A DNA stretch of 64,000 nt. It comes from Phycomyces blakesleeanus NRRL 1555(-). Lineage: Eukaryota; Mucoromycota; Mucoromycetes; Mucorales; Phycomycetaceae. The position numbers and the translations under genes were made by a program. The notes under the pieces are model-generated. The model worked only from the letters and a program-made list of their open reading frames with translations. It did not search any database and was not told the origin of the DNA. Positions 36,902 to 49,827 of the stretch are shown here, one piece after another; positions within the stretch are counted from its first letter, which is position 1, and every line of letters begins with the position of its first letter. Location: the NCBI RefSeq assembly GCF_001638985.1, contig NW_017265136.1:1570726-1634725 (forward strand), in the 5' to 3' direction.

Positions 36902-37620
36902 TAGGGTTCTAGAATCGGTGGCTTTATGTGTGAGGGGTAGGGGGGACGAGTTGGAGAGGGTTAGAGAGGGGAGAGGAAGGTGAGATGAGGCAGTGGAGGT
37001 TCGTTTCTTTTCTTCTTTTTCTTTTGGTTCTAAAGTGACAGCGTAGATAGGAGGAGTTTCCTAATGAGAGGAGTTGTTGTCAAGAATGTATGTGTGTGTA
37101 TATGTTTTTTGTTTTTGTTTTAAGACTTTGGTGAATGCAAGTATGATAAAGAGGGGGGGAAAGAAGAAGAAAAAAATAGAGTGAAAGCAGGATGCTTGGT
37201 TACCAAATGAGGTGGGCGCGTTGGCCTTTTTAATTGTTTTTTGGGAAGAAGCAGTTGTGCAAGCTTCATCACCGCACAAATGAGTGAGAGGATGGACAGT
37301 CACGCCTGTTCCACTTTCATCTTTTTATATATATTTTTATTTTAATTTTAAATATTATTTTTTTTGTTCCACACGGAGAAAAACCAAGGTCTGGTGGTTG
37401 AAAGTTTGTTTGAAATAAAGAAAATGTTTAGAGAATATGCCGACGTTTGCATTGACTATCTTGGAGGTAATTGATAGCAGACAAGCTAAAGTAAGTAAAA
37501 CAAAAAACAAAAAAAGAAGAAGGAGAGAGGGTGTGGGAGGACAGGAAGAGACTACCTCCGATGGGGTTTGATACGGGTGAAGTTTGATAGTTACACTAAT
37601 GCGCCTATTATGGCATCTCA
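36902..37620 (-). other. possible 5' exons of the PAK gene
   Basis: The frame of the PAK first exon stays open upstream from ATG 36901 to an acceptor (CATTAG) just before 37060. It encodes a charged then Ser/Pro-rich stretch including EPKEKEEKKRTSTASSHLPL. Farther up, 37320-37204 is an open, protein-like block (CGDEACTTASSQKTIKKANA) ending at a GTAACC donor. It would join in phase to an alternative acceptor before 37032. More distant blocks near 37485 and 37621 are weaker. These may be coding exons or 5' UTR. Confidence 0.35.
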
Positions 37621-40600
37621 TTAACTGAGAGAAAGGGATCAAGGAAACACAAGCCTATTAAAGGACAAGAAGAAGACGAAATTTAAGCACAAGGATCAGG
37701 CACCGCCAAGTACCTTTTTTTTAGTATATTTTCTTATTCTTATTATTTATTTCTTGGCTGTTGTAAAGGTTTACATAAACCTTTGGATTAACCCTGTATA
37801 TATACATATGCGTATTATAGAAAGCGAGTTCGAAAATGGCTCATATCCGTGTGCTTGTCAAAAACACGTTGTGAGTTCATTGTATTTTTTGCCATACAAG
37901 GCCAAGACAATTTCGACAAAGGAGGCAGAAAATAAATAGAAAATAAATAAATAAAAAAAGAGAGAGAGAGAGAAGGGGGCCTGATGGTACAGTGTTTGAT
38001 TTTTGCCACGTTAAATGATCATAAAAGCAGGGAAGTTAAAGTACACTCTGGAACAGTAACTGGATCAGAGTTGAAATGTACATTATTACGCCCCCTTTTT
38101 GAGAGTAATGTCACAGCAGGTTTGTCAATAGCAAGTATAATACTAGATGTGGATTAAAGTCCTTATCAAAAACGCCACACGCACATATATAAATACGTAT
38201 ATATATATATATTCAGGTCAAACCACTAAGGATATTAGAATGAGAATGATACGTCTCGGAACTCATTCTATTAAAATAAATAAATAAATTAATAAACAAA
38301 TAAATAAACAATAGTATTACACACATATTTATATAAGGACACGTCAAAATTACTTGATTTTTATTTCACCCCTTGTAAAGTCAAGTCAATTCCGCAACCA
38401 ATATAATATCATACTTATTGTGCAGGTACTCGCACTAATGCAGGCACCAAAAATGTATTCTTACAGATAATTTTACCTTTAATATCGTCAAATAAAATGA
38501 ATTTAGTGTCATTTATCTCCTAGCTACAAGGACATATTAAAGAAAAAATCGTACTGCTGAAGCCCTTTATTTATTTATTTATATTAATTAATTTAAAAAT
38601 GTCTCTATCATTGTTCTTTTTTTTTCTTGTTTCAATTTTGATTATTCTTTGGGTCAATATATTCATGTGCCAAATCAAAGATTATATAGGTTATATTAAA
38701 GGTTGTACTAGAAACCAATTTACATATAGAGAGTGAGAGAGAGAAAAAAAAATAACTTGCCATGGATCATGCATATATATATCTAATTTTTCTGTCGTAC
38801 TGATTACCGTTTATTCCTCAGAGTTCCCTAATATTATTATTTTTTAATATAATCATAATAAAGGAATTACCCATGTATTTAAGGGCATCCCAAATTTCTC
38901 ACGTCATACTGAGAATAGCTTAAATGATTAAAATTACATTTGCCCAAAGATGTACAGATACTTAATGTTTACACCAGATTATTCAAGATAAAGGCCAAAA
39001 AAAAACAACAATGAAAATATATGTTTCAATTTATTGATACAAAGGTTATATTTACTATGTGGCCATTTGCATTTAGTTACATTATATAGAATTATACATA
39101 CAAAGAGAGAGAAAGAGAAAAAAGCCTATACATAGTTTTCAACAGAGTTTTTGCTGACAGTTGTTATTTGGTATCAAAAGAAAAGGAACCATCATTATTT
39201 TCTTTTGCACGACTATAGTTTTGTGTGTCAGTATTTAGAAACATTTATCATGCCTATGTATTTGTTTTTTTTTTCCGCTAATATTGGTATACCAATCAGT
39301 TCATATCCAATTGTGGCGCATCTACTCATTAATATATAATACATATAGATGGTTCTATTGTAGCTTGATCTAACTATATAAGTCATAATAGTCGGCCGAA
39401 ACCTATTAACCCAAGGCACCCACATTCACACCACATACAGACTTGGTCAAATAGTAAGAAGGATGCCAAGACTTTATAATTCATATTTCAAATACTACTT
39501 ACAAGCCTTTCAAGTAGTAGTTAATCAAAGAAACAAAAAATGAAACCGTAGCTGGCCAAATGACTGTAAAAGCTCCCCTACATTTTTCTAATCCTATTTA
39601 TGGAACTCTCTCCTAATTCTATTAGTGGTAAAACATTTATATATATATGTAAAATAAACTATGAGGCATCTAGACTGTTTCCGTGGCGATAAATTCGGAT
39701 CAGGTACACAACAAAATGAATAAAAACCATATCATCTTTTTTTTATGCCTCTTCTCCCAAAAGACTATACTCTGATTATAGGAATATTTCTTTTATATGT
39801 ATATAAATATAAGGTGCTTTTCTCATTAACATGGCATATATATTTTACCTTCACATACAATACATGAAATTGGGGAGAAGGAGTGTAATGGTATAGGATA
39901 CAAATATACGCACACACACACACATATATATATATATTTCCCGGAGTTTACCCAATACTAGTTTTCCCGCCAAGGTGTACAGCCATCGTATATTTTTGGT
40001 ATTAGTCATATTTATATCTTTATATAAACTCCTTGAAAGAAGGCTTTGGACTTTGTGGGGATACAAAGTTGCTTACATATAATGTAATTGATTGAAGAGA
40101 AATATAGAGAGAGAAATCAAATGCTTTGTGTGTGAATTCTTGTGCCCAAGGTGTGAAAATCGATAGCTTTCCAATTGAATAGACTACACACATACACATA
40201 CACCCACATGGTGATTTCAGAAAAATAAATGTCGGGTATCAAAAAAGAAGTGGCACTAGCTGAGAAATGATTGGCGGTTTGTTATAAAATGATTGTCGTT
40301 TTGAAAAATTTAGAAAAAGAAGAAACAAGTCTGTTAAACCATATTCTCACTATTGTGCGTATGTGTATAGAAAAGAACATAAGGATATATATGTAAGCAG
40401 GTAAATATGGAATCAGGTAAGCTTAGAAGTGTGGTATTTTTTTTATAAAACGGCTTGGTAAAAAATAAAAGATAGAGAGAGTAATGAAACGAGGCTCTAA
40501 AATCCTTTATTTTATGATGGAGAGTCCGTCGTAATAAAATATATGCTTATATAGAAATTAACATGATTGGAGACTTATGGATTACTAATGCTATCAATTA

Positions 40601-41059
40601 GTGCTTTCTTCCAAGTAAAGAGTGATCCTGTTTGATTGAAGAAACATTTCAACTAAAAGAAAAAAAGAGCAGTAGGCAAGTTGACTACAACGTGTCCTTT
40701 GAATACAATGATTAGCAACAAGAAATACCAATTCAAAATATGATAGCTCACTGCTAGTCGAGGGACTTTTGGCTCATTTATTTCTTTAAAGGCACGACTG
40801 ATAGAATTGTAAGAAAATGTCTTGGAAAAGTAAAGCAAATAAGGTATGGTTAAAAGAACGGGATATTCTCTATACCGAAAAACAGAGAACTTCAAGAGAA
40901 TCAACGCTAGGATTAGAATATTTTTGCAAATTTCGTAATCCACTTAGCCTAAGCCGATACTTTAAAGGACTAGGTAGCAACCCATCTACTATTTAACAAA
41001 AAGGCTCTGCTCTTTATATAATATTGAAAAGAAAAGAAAAAAGAAAAACATCATGCAAA
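37621..41059. other. 3.4-kb spacer, no gene seen
   Basis: AT-rich DNA with (TA)n near 38200, 39640 and 39930. A minus-strand frame at 40653-40943 is rich in Leu/Phe/Ile and could be a relic of a membrane protein, but no family, splice partners or clear start is visible. Nothing else is recognised. Confidence 0.45.
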
Positions 41060-44000
41060 TTAAGAAATAGCTTCGATACGAATATGAAGAGATCCACTGT
41101 CCTTAGGTGATAATTCAACCCACTGATCAAAAGGTTCATCTGGAGATACAAGAATCTCTGACATATTGAGGGACACATCTCCACCGTCAAGGTGGGCAAA
41201 TAAATGGCGGTCCTTAACCTTGAAGTTCAATACAGACTTGTCTTTGCTCACATTCACATTGAATGAGCCATTCCTATAAAGTGGATAAGGTTATTATTAT
41301 TATTGCTATAATTTCTTTTTAAAAGAATATTAATGATAAAAAAACACATACCATTCTGGATTATTTGTCTTGCTGATGTGCTGTGTCTTGTATACTGCCC
41401 GCTTTCCAATACGTACACGCACATAAGCATCGTTCATATTCTCTCTACCCATAGGATGTAAGTTACGTCCAGCAATGATGGTTATCTTTATAGAAATCGG
41501 ATTATCTATCACAAAAAATAAATAAAGAGATTAATCAATATTGCTATAAAGATGTACAACCTGTTTGTGCCTATATGTATATATATATATATGAAAACAA
41601 GGCACTATTTACCTCCAGGATGACCATCAAAAATCGACTTTTGTCTCAATGATCTGTTGTCCACTGGAGAATCAAACCCTGAGCTTCCATAAGTCTGTAC
41701 ATCTGAATGGTCGTGCACTTCATTGTGTGTTCTTGGCTCAGGGGGGATTGGATACTCAGATAAAGGTTTGGCGACAGTCTTGTCTTTCTTTCCAAACTTT
41801 CCAATACCTCTGATCCCACTTCCTATAGCTGAAACACCACCTCCGACAATCTTGGTACCAGTACCAAGCACCATTCCACCTGCGTCTAATCCAGTACCAA
41901 CAATTCCACTAGCCAATTGAGTGCCTACGTTCAAACCAGTACCAACTACATCACCGGCCAAATGAACGCCTGCTCCAGGGACAGATGTCAACATACGCGT
42001 CGTAGCTGTAAGAACATTCGAATCGGCCCGCTTGCGAGGTAAAAGCTGAGGCTGCCACAAAAGTCGAACAGTAAGAGAAGAATTGCCTTCAAGTGGGATT
42101 TCGAATTCTTTTGCCAAAAAGCTTTCAAGAACATCATCCGTAAAAGGAATTTTAGCCTTTGCAATAAGATCTCCTTTTCCAAACTGATCCCAGTCATAAA
42201 TTGCCGCTTCCAGGTTAGCTCCAATGCGACCTGGTACTGCAAGCACAAAGCTCTCGTCTTTGGTAAATATCGGGTTGAGCTGTTTTTTATAGACTTGAGT
42301 TTTGAACACTTTTGCTCCATCAAGAGTAAAAACAACATAAGGATCACTGGTCCCGGATCTGTCTACTGCTCTGAGATTGGTGGCTCTAATTGCTGTAACC
42401 GAGAGGTTGCCTTGATCTATTGATTGTAATTATATGATAAAAAACAATAATTCCAAAGAAAAATAACAAAAAAAAAGAGTATTAAGTACTTGCTATATAC
42501 AATTATATATAAAAGAATATCATGATTGCCTTACTTTCAAGACTGTCGCGAGGATCCAGCTTAAATTGTACTACGGGTGTGTATTTGAAAGCCAATCGAA
42601 TTGTTCCACCTTGGCAATTTAGCAACTTGTAATCGGTTCCATTGACTTCTTCGCTAGACTCATCGGAGCTAGTAGGAAGGTCTTGAAGGTTTCGTACAAT
42701 GTCTTTTACAGAGTTTTCCCAGTAACCGATACAAGAGTCGTCTTTATTTTCGTCAACTTTTTTGATGCGAACAACCAAGCGTGAAAAGTCCATTTCCTTT
42801 ACGAATGCATCACCTGTCTCGTTGAAAGGCAAATTGGAGCCTTTGATCTGTGCGGTTCGGTACTGTGGATCATTTGAGTCTAAAAGGATATCGGCCGTAA
42901 CTTTTTCACGTGTGGGGATATTTGCTTTATAAATTGTGACACTTAAAACACCAGCATCGTACGCAAGAAGATCGATCTTGGATCCATCTTTAGAGTATTG
43001 AATCACCTCTCCGTGCAGATCTTTCTCAGGGTGTTCCAGGTCGCTTGGATCTCCAGATGCTGTTCTGCTGAAGGTATCTTCTGAAGAAGACTCTGCTACT
43101 GGTGCAGCAATTGAGCTCTTACCCTTGTCTTTAGTATTTGCTATTTTGTTTTCTCCTTCCGTTATTGTTGATGATGCTTTATCTGTTGCCGTTGCTGCTT
43201 TTGCTAAAGCCATTGTAGGGTAGAATGCTGCAGAAAAGTGAATACGACCCTTTCCTCTTCTGCGGTCACTACCCATAAGATCGACCCAACTATAAAAAGT
43301 TGTGTTATAAATAAATTATGTATATGCTTTCTTGTCGCTCTTTGTTAAATTACCTATCGACTGGTTCCAAGGCTTCATACACAGCTTGACCATAATCGGT
43401 CTTTGATTCCTTCACGATACTCTTGAGTGTAAATTCGTGTATTCCTAATGACTTGTCCTTTTGGATGTCATTCCAGTCCATAACTTCAAATATAAGGTCT
43501 TCACGAACAGAATGGACAGGTACAAATATTGCGGTGTTCCATTCGGGATTCAAGTTGTCTTCCACATATTCGGTCTGGCCACGGATCTGCATCCCCGACA
43601 ATATACGAACATAAGGGTCTGACTTTCCTCCTGTCAAAGCTTCCACGTTCTTCAGGTCTGTAGCACCGAACAGTTCGACTCTGACAACTCCTACAGGAGG
43701 GCCTATTCAAAAAAATAGTTAATATTTAGACTCTTTGCACGTGTGTATGTGTGTATGTGTGCCTTAAACTATACGTACGATAAGCTCCGTGACCTAAACC
43801 TTCAGAAAAACCTGTCATGGCCACTGGTTTCCATTGCATGCTCAAATGAATTTTTCCTGAGCCATTCTGAAGATTCCACCAGTCCATTTTTTCATTCACG
43901 ATCTGGTCTTCAAATTTCGTCAAACTGGACGACCATTGACCAACGACATCATCGTCACCAAAGTCACGGCTATTAAGAATCTTCACACCAAGATCTAATT

Positions 44001-46472
44001 TGGTTTTATCCGCAATAAATATCTCAACTGACTTGTCCCAGCGAGGATTAATGCTGTGCTTAAACACTGGTGTACGCATATTCTCCTTGCCGTTCACAGT
44101 CAAAATCGCATAAGTATCCACATCAACCCCACTTCCAGCGATCAAAGGAAGACCAAAGCCACTCTTTTTAGAACCACCTCCGAGTTCCTTGCATTGATTG
44201 ATAGTGAAACGTAGGATACCACTGTCTATAATGATAATGCTTCTTTTAGAAAAAATCCAGTATGTATTATGTATAAGAATAAGAGACTTACTTGATTCTT
44301 CAGGTGGAACAACTGACCCGTCTTCCTGCTTCTCAGCTCTTGATACAGGAAAGTATCGCATATCACACTTTACCTCACCAACTGGCTTTCCACTTCTCAA
44401 TACAGAAAGGTTCCTATTGTTTATACACACACATAATGTAAATGTATGTAGACTTATCGCAATATATCTTGTACTTACAAGCCTTCAGAAATATTATCTG
44501 AGTCTACAATCTCTTTCAAATCGTAGCTAGCAATACCAATTTCTGAATCTTTGCGGCCCGAGTTACGGTCCATGACTTGTAGGAAGAGAGTGTCGTATAA
44601 GTTGTTTAATAAGATAAAATAGGTCTCGTTCCACTTGGGGCTAGACGTATTTTCATGAGCAGATGTGTGCCCAACTTCTGGCTGGTTTGCACTACCGATG
44701 TGAAAAGTGATATATGGATCAAGCGATCCAAATATATCTGTTCCTTTGAGTTGACTAGCAGAGTATATTGTGAGAGCAAGTACTCCATTAGCAGAATCTG
44801 CAAACAGTAAATATTGATTAATTTAGTATAGCATAAATAGTTAGCTTATATGAATTTCATTATTACCCTTGTCTGATGTGCCTGCCATCATTCCTGCTAC
44901 ATCCAAAGTGTATACATTTGGAGAGTACATCATGGGACCGAGAGTAGAGTGAACTTGATCTTTTACAAATGATTCTAGACCAGGAATCTAAGAAAACAAA
45001 GACTTTGATAAACATGCTAAATGAACCTGGGGCATGTCTTACATTGTTAATATCAAACCCAAATGTCTCGCCACCCACTGGCTTTAGTACATAGTCAAAG
45101 TATGGTTTTTCCAAAAATGAGGCTTCGACCGTCTTTACATGAGGAAACTCGTTAAACATCTTGATCTTGACGCGCAAGAGAGCACTAAAGGCTACATCTT
45201 CCAGGAGGATAGGTATACCCGCTCCAACCATCCCTTTACCAACTCTGATGGTAAGAACAATTTTTGGGTTGACTTTGGATTGGAGATCGCGAGCACTCAA
45301 GTCCAATATATCATTTGGCGTGAAGGATAGTTTCCAGTCCATGCACTTGTAAATCATTAAAGAGAAAATTAGATAAACATTATATGATACTTTATCTAAC
45401 TTTACTTTATTTACTCACGACAACATTTGGTTCTGTTTTGGGGTAAGTCTTGATGCTCTCAATGCGGGGAGCTTTGGTTCCTAGGGTGAATGAACTCAGA
45501 CGAATAGAGTCAAGGTAGGACGGAGTGTTTTGGGCCAAAATGGTATCTGCAGTGCCAATGATCTGTGCAGACAAGATGGGCTCGTAGATTAACCAGAATC
45601 GAGCAAGGAACAAGTTCATCCAATCGACTGACTCTGCATCAGTATCAAGATGGGTCAACATCATCTCGCGCTCGATATCATCTCTAACAGCACGCCTGGT
45701 GCGGCGAATCGAGGTTTGATAATAAGTGGCTGAGACAAAGAAAAAAGGATATATGAAAAAAATAGTAAGTTGCATGAGATATTAAAGTTTGGAAGATCTG
45801 CACACACTTACCTAAAAATGCACCCACTATAAGACAAGACAGTAACCCAAATCCAAACATTGTCAATAGCCATGTAGAGACTACTGCTGCCCCCAGGGCA
45901 GCTCCATTGTGGAACCACTTTCCATAGTATTTGTCACTAATAATCTGTGCGAGTAGATCGTTTTGATCCCCCGCTCCAGATTGTGCTCGGGAGCCTTTAT
46001 AAAGCTCTGCAACTGTATCTGGTCCTAATTTTTGCGACAGTTCTTTGATTGCTTTCTCATCGCCTGGATTCGGTAAAGTCGAAAATGCCGTCCACCCTAC
46101 GCTGTACCATTCAGGTATTCCGTTTTGTGATTTATTTGTAAAACTTCCAGGCGTCGTGTCCAATGCTTTATCATCAGGCGTGGATTTTATAGTTGGCTTT
46201 ACTGAAGCGCTTTTTAATACTGTTTTCACTTGTTGTGTATCTGTTGTGTCGAGATCTGTTTTCAATTCGGCTGCCTTTGGTGTGCTTAACTTTGTGTTAG
46301 GTAAATTTTTGTTTTTTGCACTTTCTTCGGCCTGAGCCTTCTTTTGTTCTGGCGACAGCTCTGGGTTAAATGAATATACTGTATTTCCGTTAGGGTCAGC
46401 CTTGAGAGCATCATTGACGGCTTTGTGCGCGTCAATTGATTGCTGCTTAAATGTGGGCGAGGAATTGGACAT
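41060..46472 (-). CDS. tricalbin (SMP and six C2 domains)
   Basis: Twelve exons on the minus strand: 46472-45812, 45729-45419, 45345-45043, 44987-44867, 44797-44479, 44413-44292, 44225-43779, 43702-43354, 43289-42535, 42416-41613, 41505-41352 and 41273-41060 (1519 aa). A disordered cytosolic N-terminus precedes a hairpin-like hydrophobic segment (about 190-220, STWLLTMFGFGLLSCLIVGA). An SMP lipid-transfer domain follows (about 245-445, with SVDWMNLFLARFW and MDWKLSFTPNDILDL). Six C2 domains lie at about 467-590, 613-740, 765-880, 950-1070, 1130-1250 and 1400-1515. At least those with SLDPYITF, KSDPYVRI and TSDPYVVF keep the aspartates for calcium. A Gly/Val/Ala-rich amphipathic repeat lies between the fifth and sixth C2 (GTGLNVGTQLASGIVGTGLD). 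Tricalbins tether cortical ER to the plasma membrane and move lipids there. The length and domain order match fungal tricalbins. Confidence 0.92.
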
Positions 46473-46806
46473 TTTCTCTAAATATACGCCTCTGTAATGA
46501 CGTTTAAATAAGAGAAAAAAGCAAACAAGCAAACAAACAAAAGAGAGAGAGAAAAGAATTAAGTGAATTTTTTTAAGAAAAAAAAATTAGACTTTAGGTT
46601 GAAAAATATGCTTATCGCGATCTCTAAAATTTTTTAAAATAATAATAATAATAGATGTGGCATGGGTATAAGCAACAGAGTTTGCGTTGGTTATTGGATA
46701 GGTAATAAACATATTTCCGCTTGATCTGGGCAAGGAAATAAACGCGGTATGAACAATACACACACACATACATATACACACACACAAAAGTCATATACGG
46801 ATAACG
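46473..46806. other. short spacer between same-strand genes
   Basis: Promoter/5' UTR side of the tricalbin gene and 3' flank of the RhoGAP gene. It holds an A-rich tract, CA/TA repeats near 46760 and a possible 5' UTR acceptor (TTACAG) just before the tricalbin ATG. No gene. Confidence 0.6.
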
Positions 46807-48914
46807 CTATTTGGAAGACACACCAAATGGACGATCCCGCTCAGTAATCAAAAGCCGCACCAAGCCAATCCCTTGGTTCATTTGATGCAAGTAAAGTCCT
46901 GCATTTACAGAAACCATCTCCTCAACCTCAGCTGCATCAATTTCTGAGTGTTCCTTATTATTTTCGGTGACTCGAATCAGATTGGGCGTAAACACGACAG
47001 CGAGGTTGTGAACAGTCATCAGGTTCTTGTCTGAATTCTCGGAAACCTCTCTTAAAAAGGCCAGGAGGTATTTTAAGAGAGCGGCCTCATAGGGTTTTTT
47101 GATGTATATCGGCTCTATCTTTGCTTTGACCAATTCGATTTGCTCGGTCGAATAAGATTCTGTATCTGTTATTGAGTACGGACGGGATGGTAAATTAGTC
47201 ATGCCAAGGTCTTCTTTTATTTTTCCTCTTTTAAAGCGGCGCGTTTTCATTGTGAAAATATAATATATTCTCTCACCTGGAATGAATCCAATCTCTTGCA
47301 CTGTATCAATGGATATCAAAGGCTCTGGTAATTCTCTAATAAACACTTTGAGTAGTGAAGCAGCAACCTCTATTCCACACTGAGACAAGTCTACAGATTC
47401 ACCTATTCACACAAAAATTGGTTTATGTTTTACAGTAATTAATCATCTATATTTATATTTATTCAGTAATTAAACTTTTCTTACCACGGTTGAAGGCTTC
47501 CTTTACTACACGTAGTTCTTTACTAGAGGGCGACTTTCTGAACAGCCCTTCCTTGTCCATTCCTAAGTTTTTGTGTTAAAATATGTATAATATACCTCTC
47601 TACCTTTCTCTCTCTCTCTCTTTCGCTATCTTTTTACCATGAAGACGCAAATGGTTCACGAGGGCTTTGACTACTTTGGGAACAAAGACATCTGGTTTGC
47701 CATCGGCCTCAATTGTCGCCAAATCTTCCAGTCTTCTCCCAAAAGCAAGTGATGGTTTCGATGATACATGTTGCATTGGGGTGACCTCTCTTGTTTTTGG
47801 TACATATGGTTTGACAGCTGCCTGCCGATCATATTTGACAACAGACTGTGGAATGAAATTAGGGGGGATTGGTACTTGTGAGCGAAGTTCGTTAAGAGAT
47901 GAAAGATAATGCAGCTTCTTGGCAAACTTTGGGCTATTTCAAACGTGAGTATAATGGTATTAGCAAAGTTCATTTTTATTTTTATTTTTAGTTTTATTTT
48001 CAAATTACCTTGTGATCTTATTTGCGAGATTGAAAATGATACGATAGCCTTTTGTGAGATGAAGTACATAAAGAGCTTTTAGGTTTTTCTTGTATCTAAG
48101 TAAAGAGATTACATATATAAATATTTAATTTAATTTCCCTTTTTCTTCTTTATAAACGTAGCGTATTAATTTATATTACTTTCTATCTAAAGAGCGATAG
48201 GCTTGTAAGAGCCACAGCCAGGAAGGGCGGAATTTTGCTGGTGATGAAAAAAATACAAGCACATAATCACTTTCGACAAATTCGTCTCTACCAAATAAGC
48301 ATATGTCAGTTACCCTGCAATATATCCCCAGCCCACCCCCATCAATTGGTATCCCAATATTTTTTTACAAGCACCCGAATGCATTTTATAAGATATACAC
48401 ATAGTCGTATAGACTCATGATTATGTTAATATTAAGTCAATGAGACGTCATAAAATCATGTCATGTAGTCATGTAGCCATGTATAATAATAGTCGTATAT
48501 GATAGTAGTCGTATAGCCCTGCAGTCGCGTAGGATAAAATACAGTAATAAAACTTACAGTCTTGCCAAGATAAATCTTGAATTATAATAAAGTGATTGAG
48601 TTTTTGCTTCATTGTCAAATGTACCAGTATAAAAAAATTACCCGAGAATTAGGTTGTAGTCGATTGCCTTTGGGTCTGGGAGGTTGTCTGCGCATAATAC
48701 TAAAATTGGTCTACTTTCACTATCAAGACCTGAGTGGCATTAGACGGGTTGAACAAGCATTATTATTATTTTTATTTTATTTTTATTTTTTTCTTCTTGG
48801 GTTAATTTCGTAATTGTGTGACGGAATGTTGTTACCAGCTTCGTAGATAATATTGAGTTCCAAGATTCCTTTGAATTCAGGACTAGTTGGAGATATTGGC
48901 TGTATTCTCGACAT
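46807..48914 (-). CDS. ARHGAP1: p50RhoGAP-like protein (Sec14/BCH + RhoGAP)
   Basis: Nine exons on the minus strand: 48914-48836, 48729-48642, 48575-48558, 48287-48180, 48095-48009, 47933-47638, 47562-47485, 47402-47277 and 47213-46807 (428 aa, close to the about 440 of animal ARHGAP1). Residues about 25-150 form a CRAL-TRIO/BCH domain: RPILVLCADNLP, then DEFVESDYVLVFFSSP, WLLQAYRSLDRKYKKNLKAL and FAKKLHYLSSLNEL. Residues about 190-390 form a RhoGAP domain. The arginine finger is at R234 in KEGLFRKS, with KVFIRELPEPLIS and a LMTVHNLAVVFTPNL core. It would accelerate GTP hydrolysis by Rho/Cdc42-type GTPases, with the BCH part binding lipid or partner proteins. The third exon is only 18 nt, and the last intron is 63 nt and open in frame. 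The PAK effector gene downstream on the same strand works in the same pathway. Confidence 0.88.
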
Positions 48915-49827
48915 ATTGTTTCTGTAAAGGTAGGTTTGTTACCCTGCCAGTAGCACACCGTGATACTGTGGTATGTTATGCGGTCACCTGATTCACTTTG
49001 AATTTATCATTATTAAGTTCCCCGTGATTTATTATGTAAACATTTTATTCTGCATACTCCAACAAGGATCAATTCTGTCAATCAATATGTTACTAAGAGT
49101 ATTATACTATAGAGATGAAGAAAAATTGATTTCCCAAAATAAATGGATATTTAGGAGCTGTAGAAAACATTTCTATTTTATTACAAATGTAGCAACTGCG
49201 CTGCGATGCATTGCTATTTATCTTGATATTCCTATTTCTTTCGGTATTCCTATTAGTAGTGTTTTCAATTATTACTATTACAAGAAAATCAAGGTTAACT
49301 CAATAGCTACAAGACCCAGTGACCATTTTCCCCACGAAGACTAATACGGTAAATAACAGGGATCTTTTAATTGATCAGCCATGGCTGGTAATATTGTATT
49401 GAGGTTGCACTATTCCGTAAAAAATCTCCGAGTAGTAAAAGCAGAGAGGCAACTCATGCGGAATTGTTTTTGTTACTACCAAAATATTGATTGGTAAAAG
49501 ACGGAAGATAGCATCTATTAAGGGCTGCATCAAATATATTCTAATCAAGGCTACTTGATTTAATCTTACTTACAGTTCACTTGATCGAGACATTACAGAC
49601 TTTTTTGTGTTATTTTAGTAGTTAACAATGTCTTTGAACTTTTACTCTAATATCTTGTGTTCCGTTTGGTTACCCCGCTTTCCAAATGGTGGGAAAACTT
49701 GAGAACATTAGCCGACTTCGTCATATATCTAGCTCTTTTCCCTCTAAAATAAAAAAATATAAATACCTTAACGCAATATCGGCTTGGTGTACATTAATCC
49801 AAACCTTCTACTTGTTCTTGATCTCCA
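48915..49827. other. divergent intergenic region
   Basis: Lies between the start of the RhoGAP gene (left, -) and the MFS transporter gene (right, +), so it must hold both promoters. A 123-codon frame at 48973-49344 is rich in Ile/Phe/Tyr and has no recognisable family. I do not consider it a gene. Confidence 0.5.

Noticed and set aside
37754..37939. 61-codon plus-strand ORF
   Set aside because: No family, in AT-rich spacer; length expected by chance.
48973..49344. 123-codon ORF in the divergent promoter region
   Set aside because: AT-rich composition, no family and no splice partners; it would occupy the promoters of two real genes.
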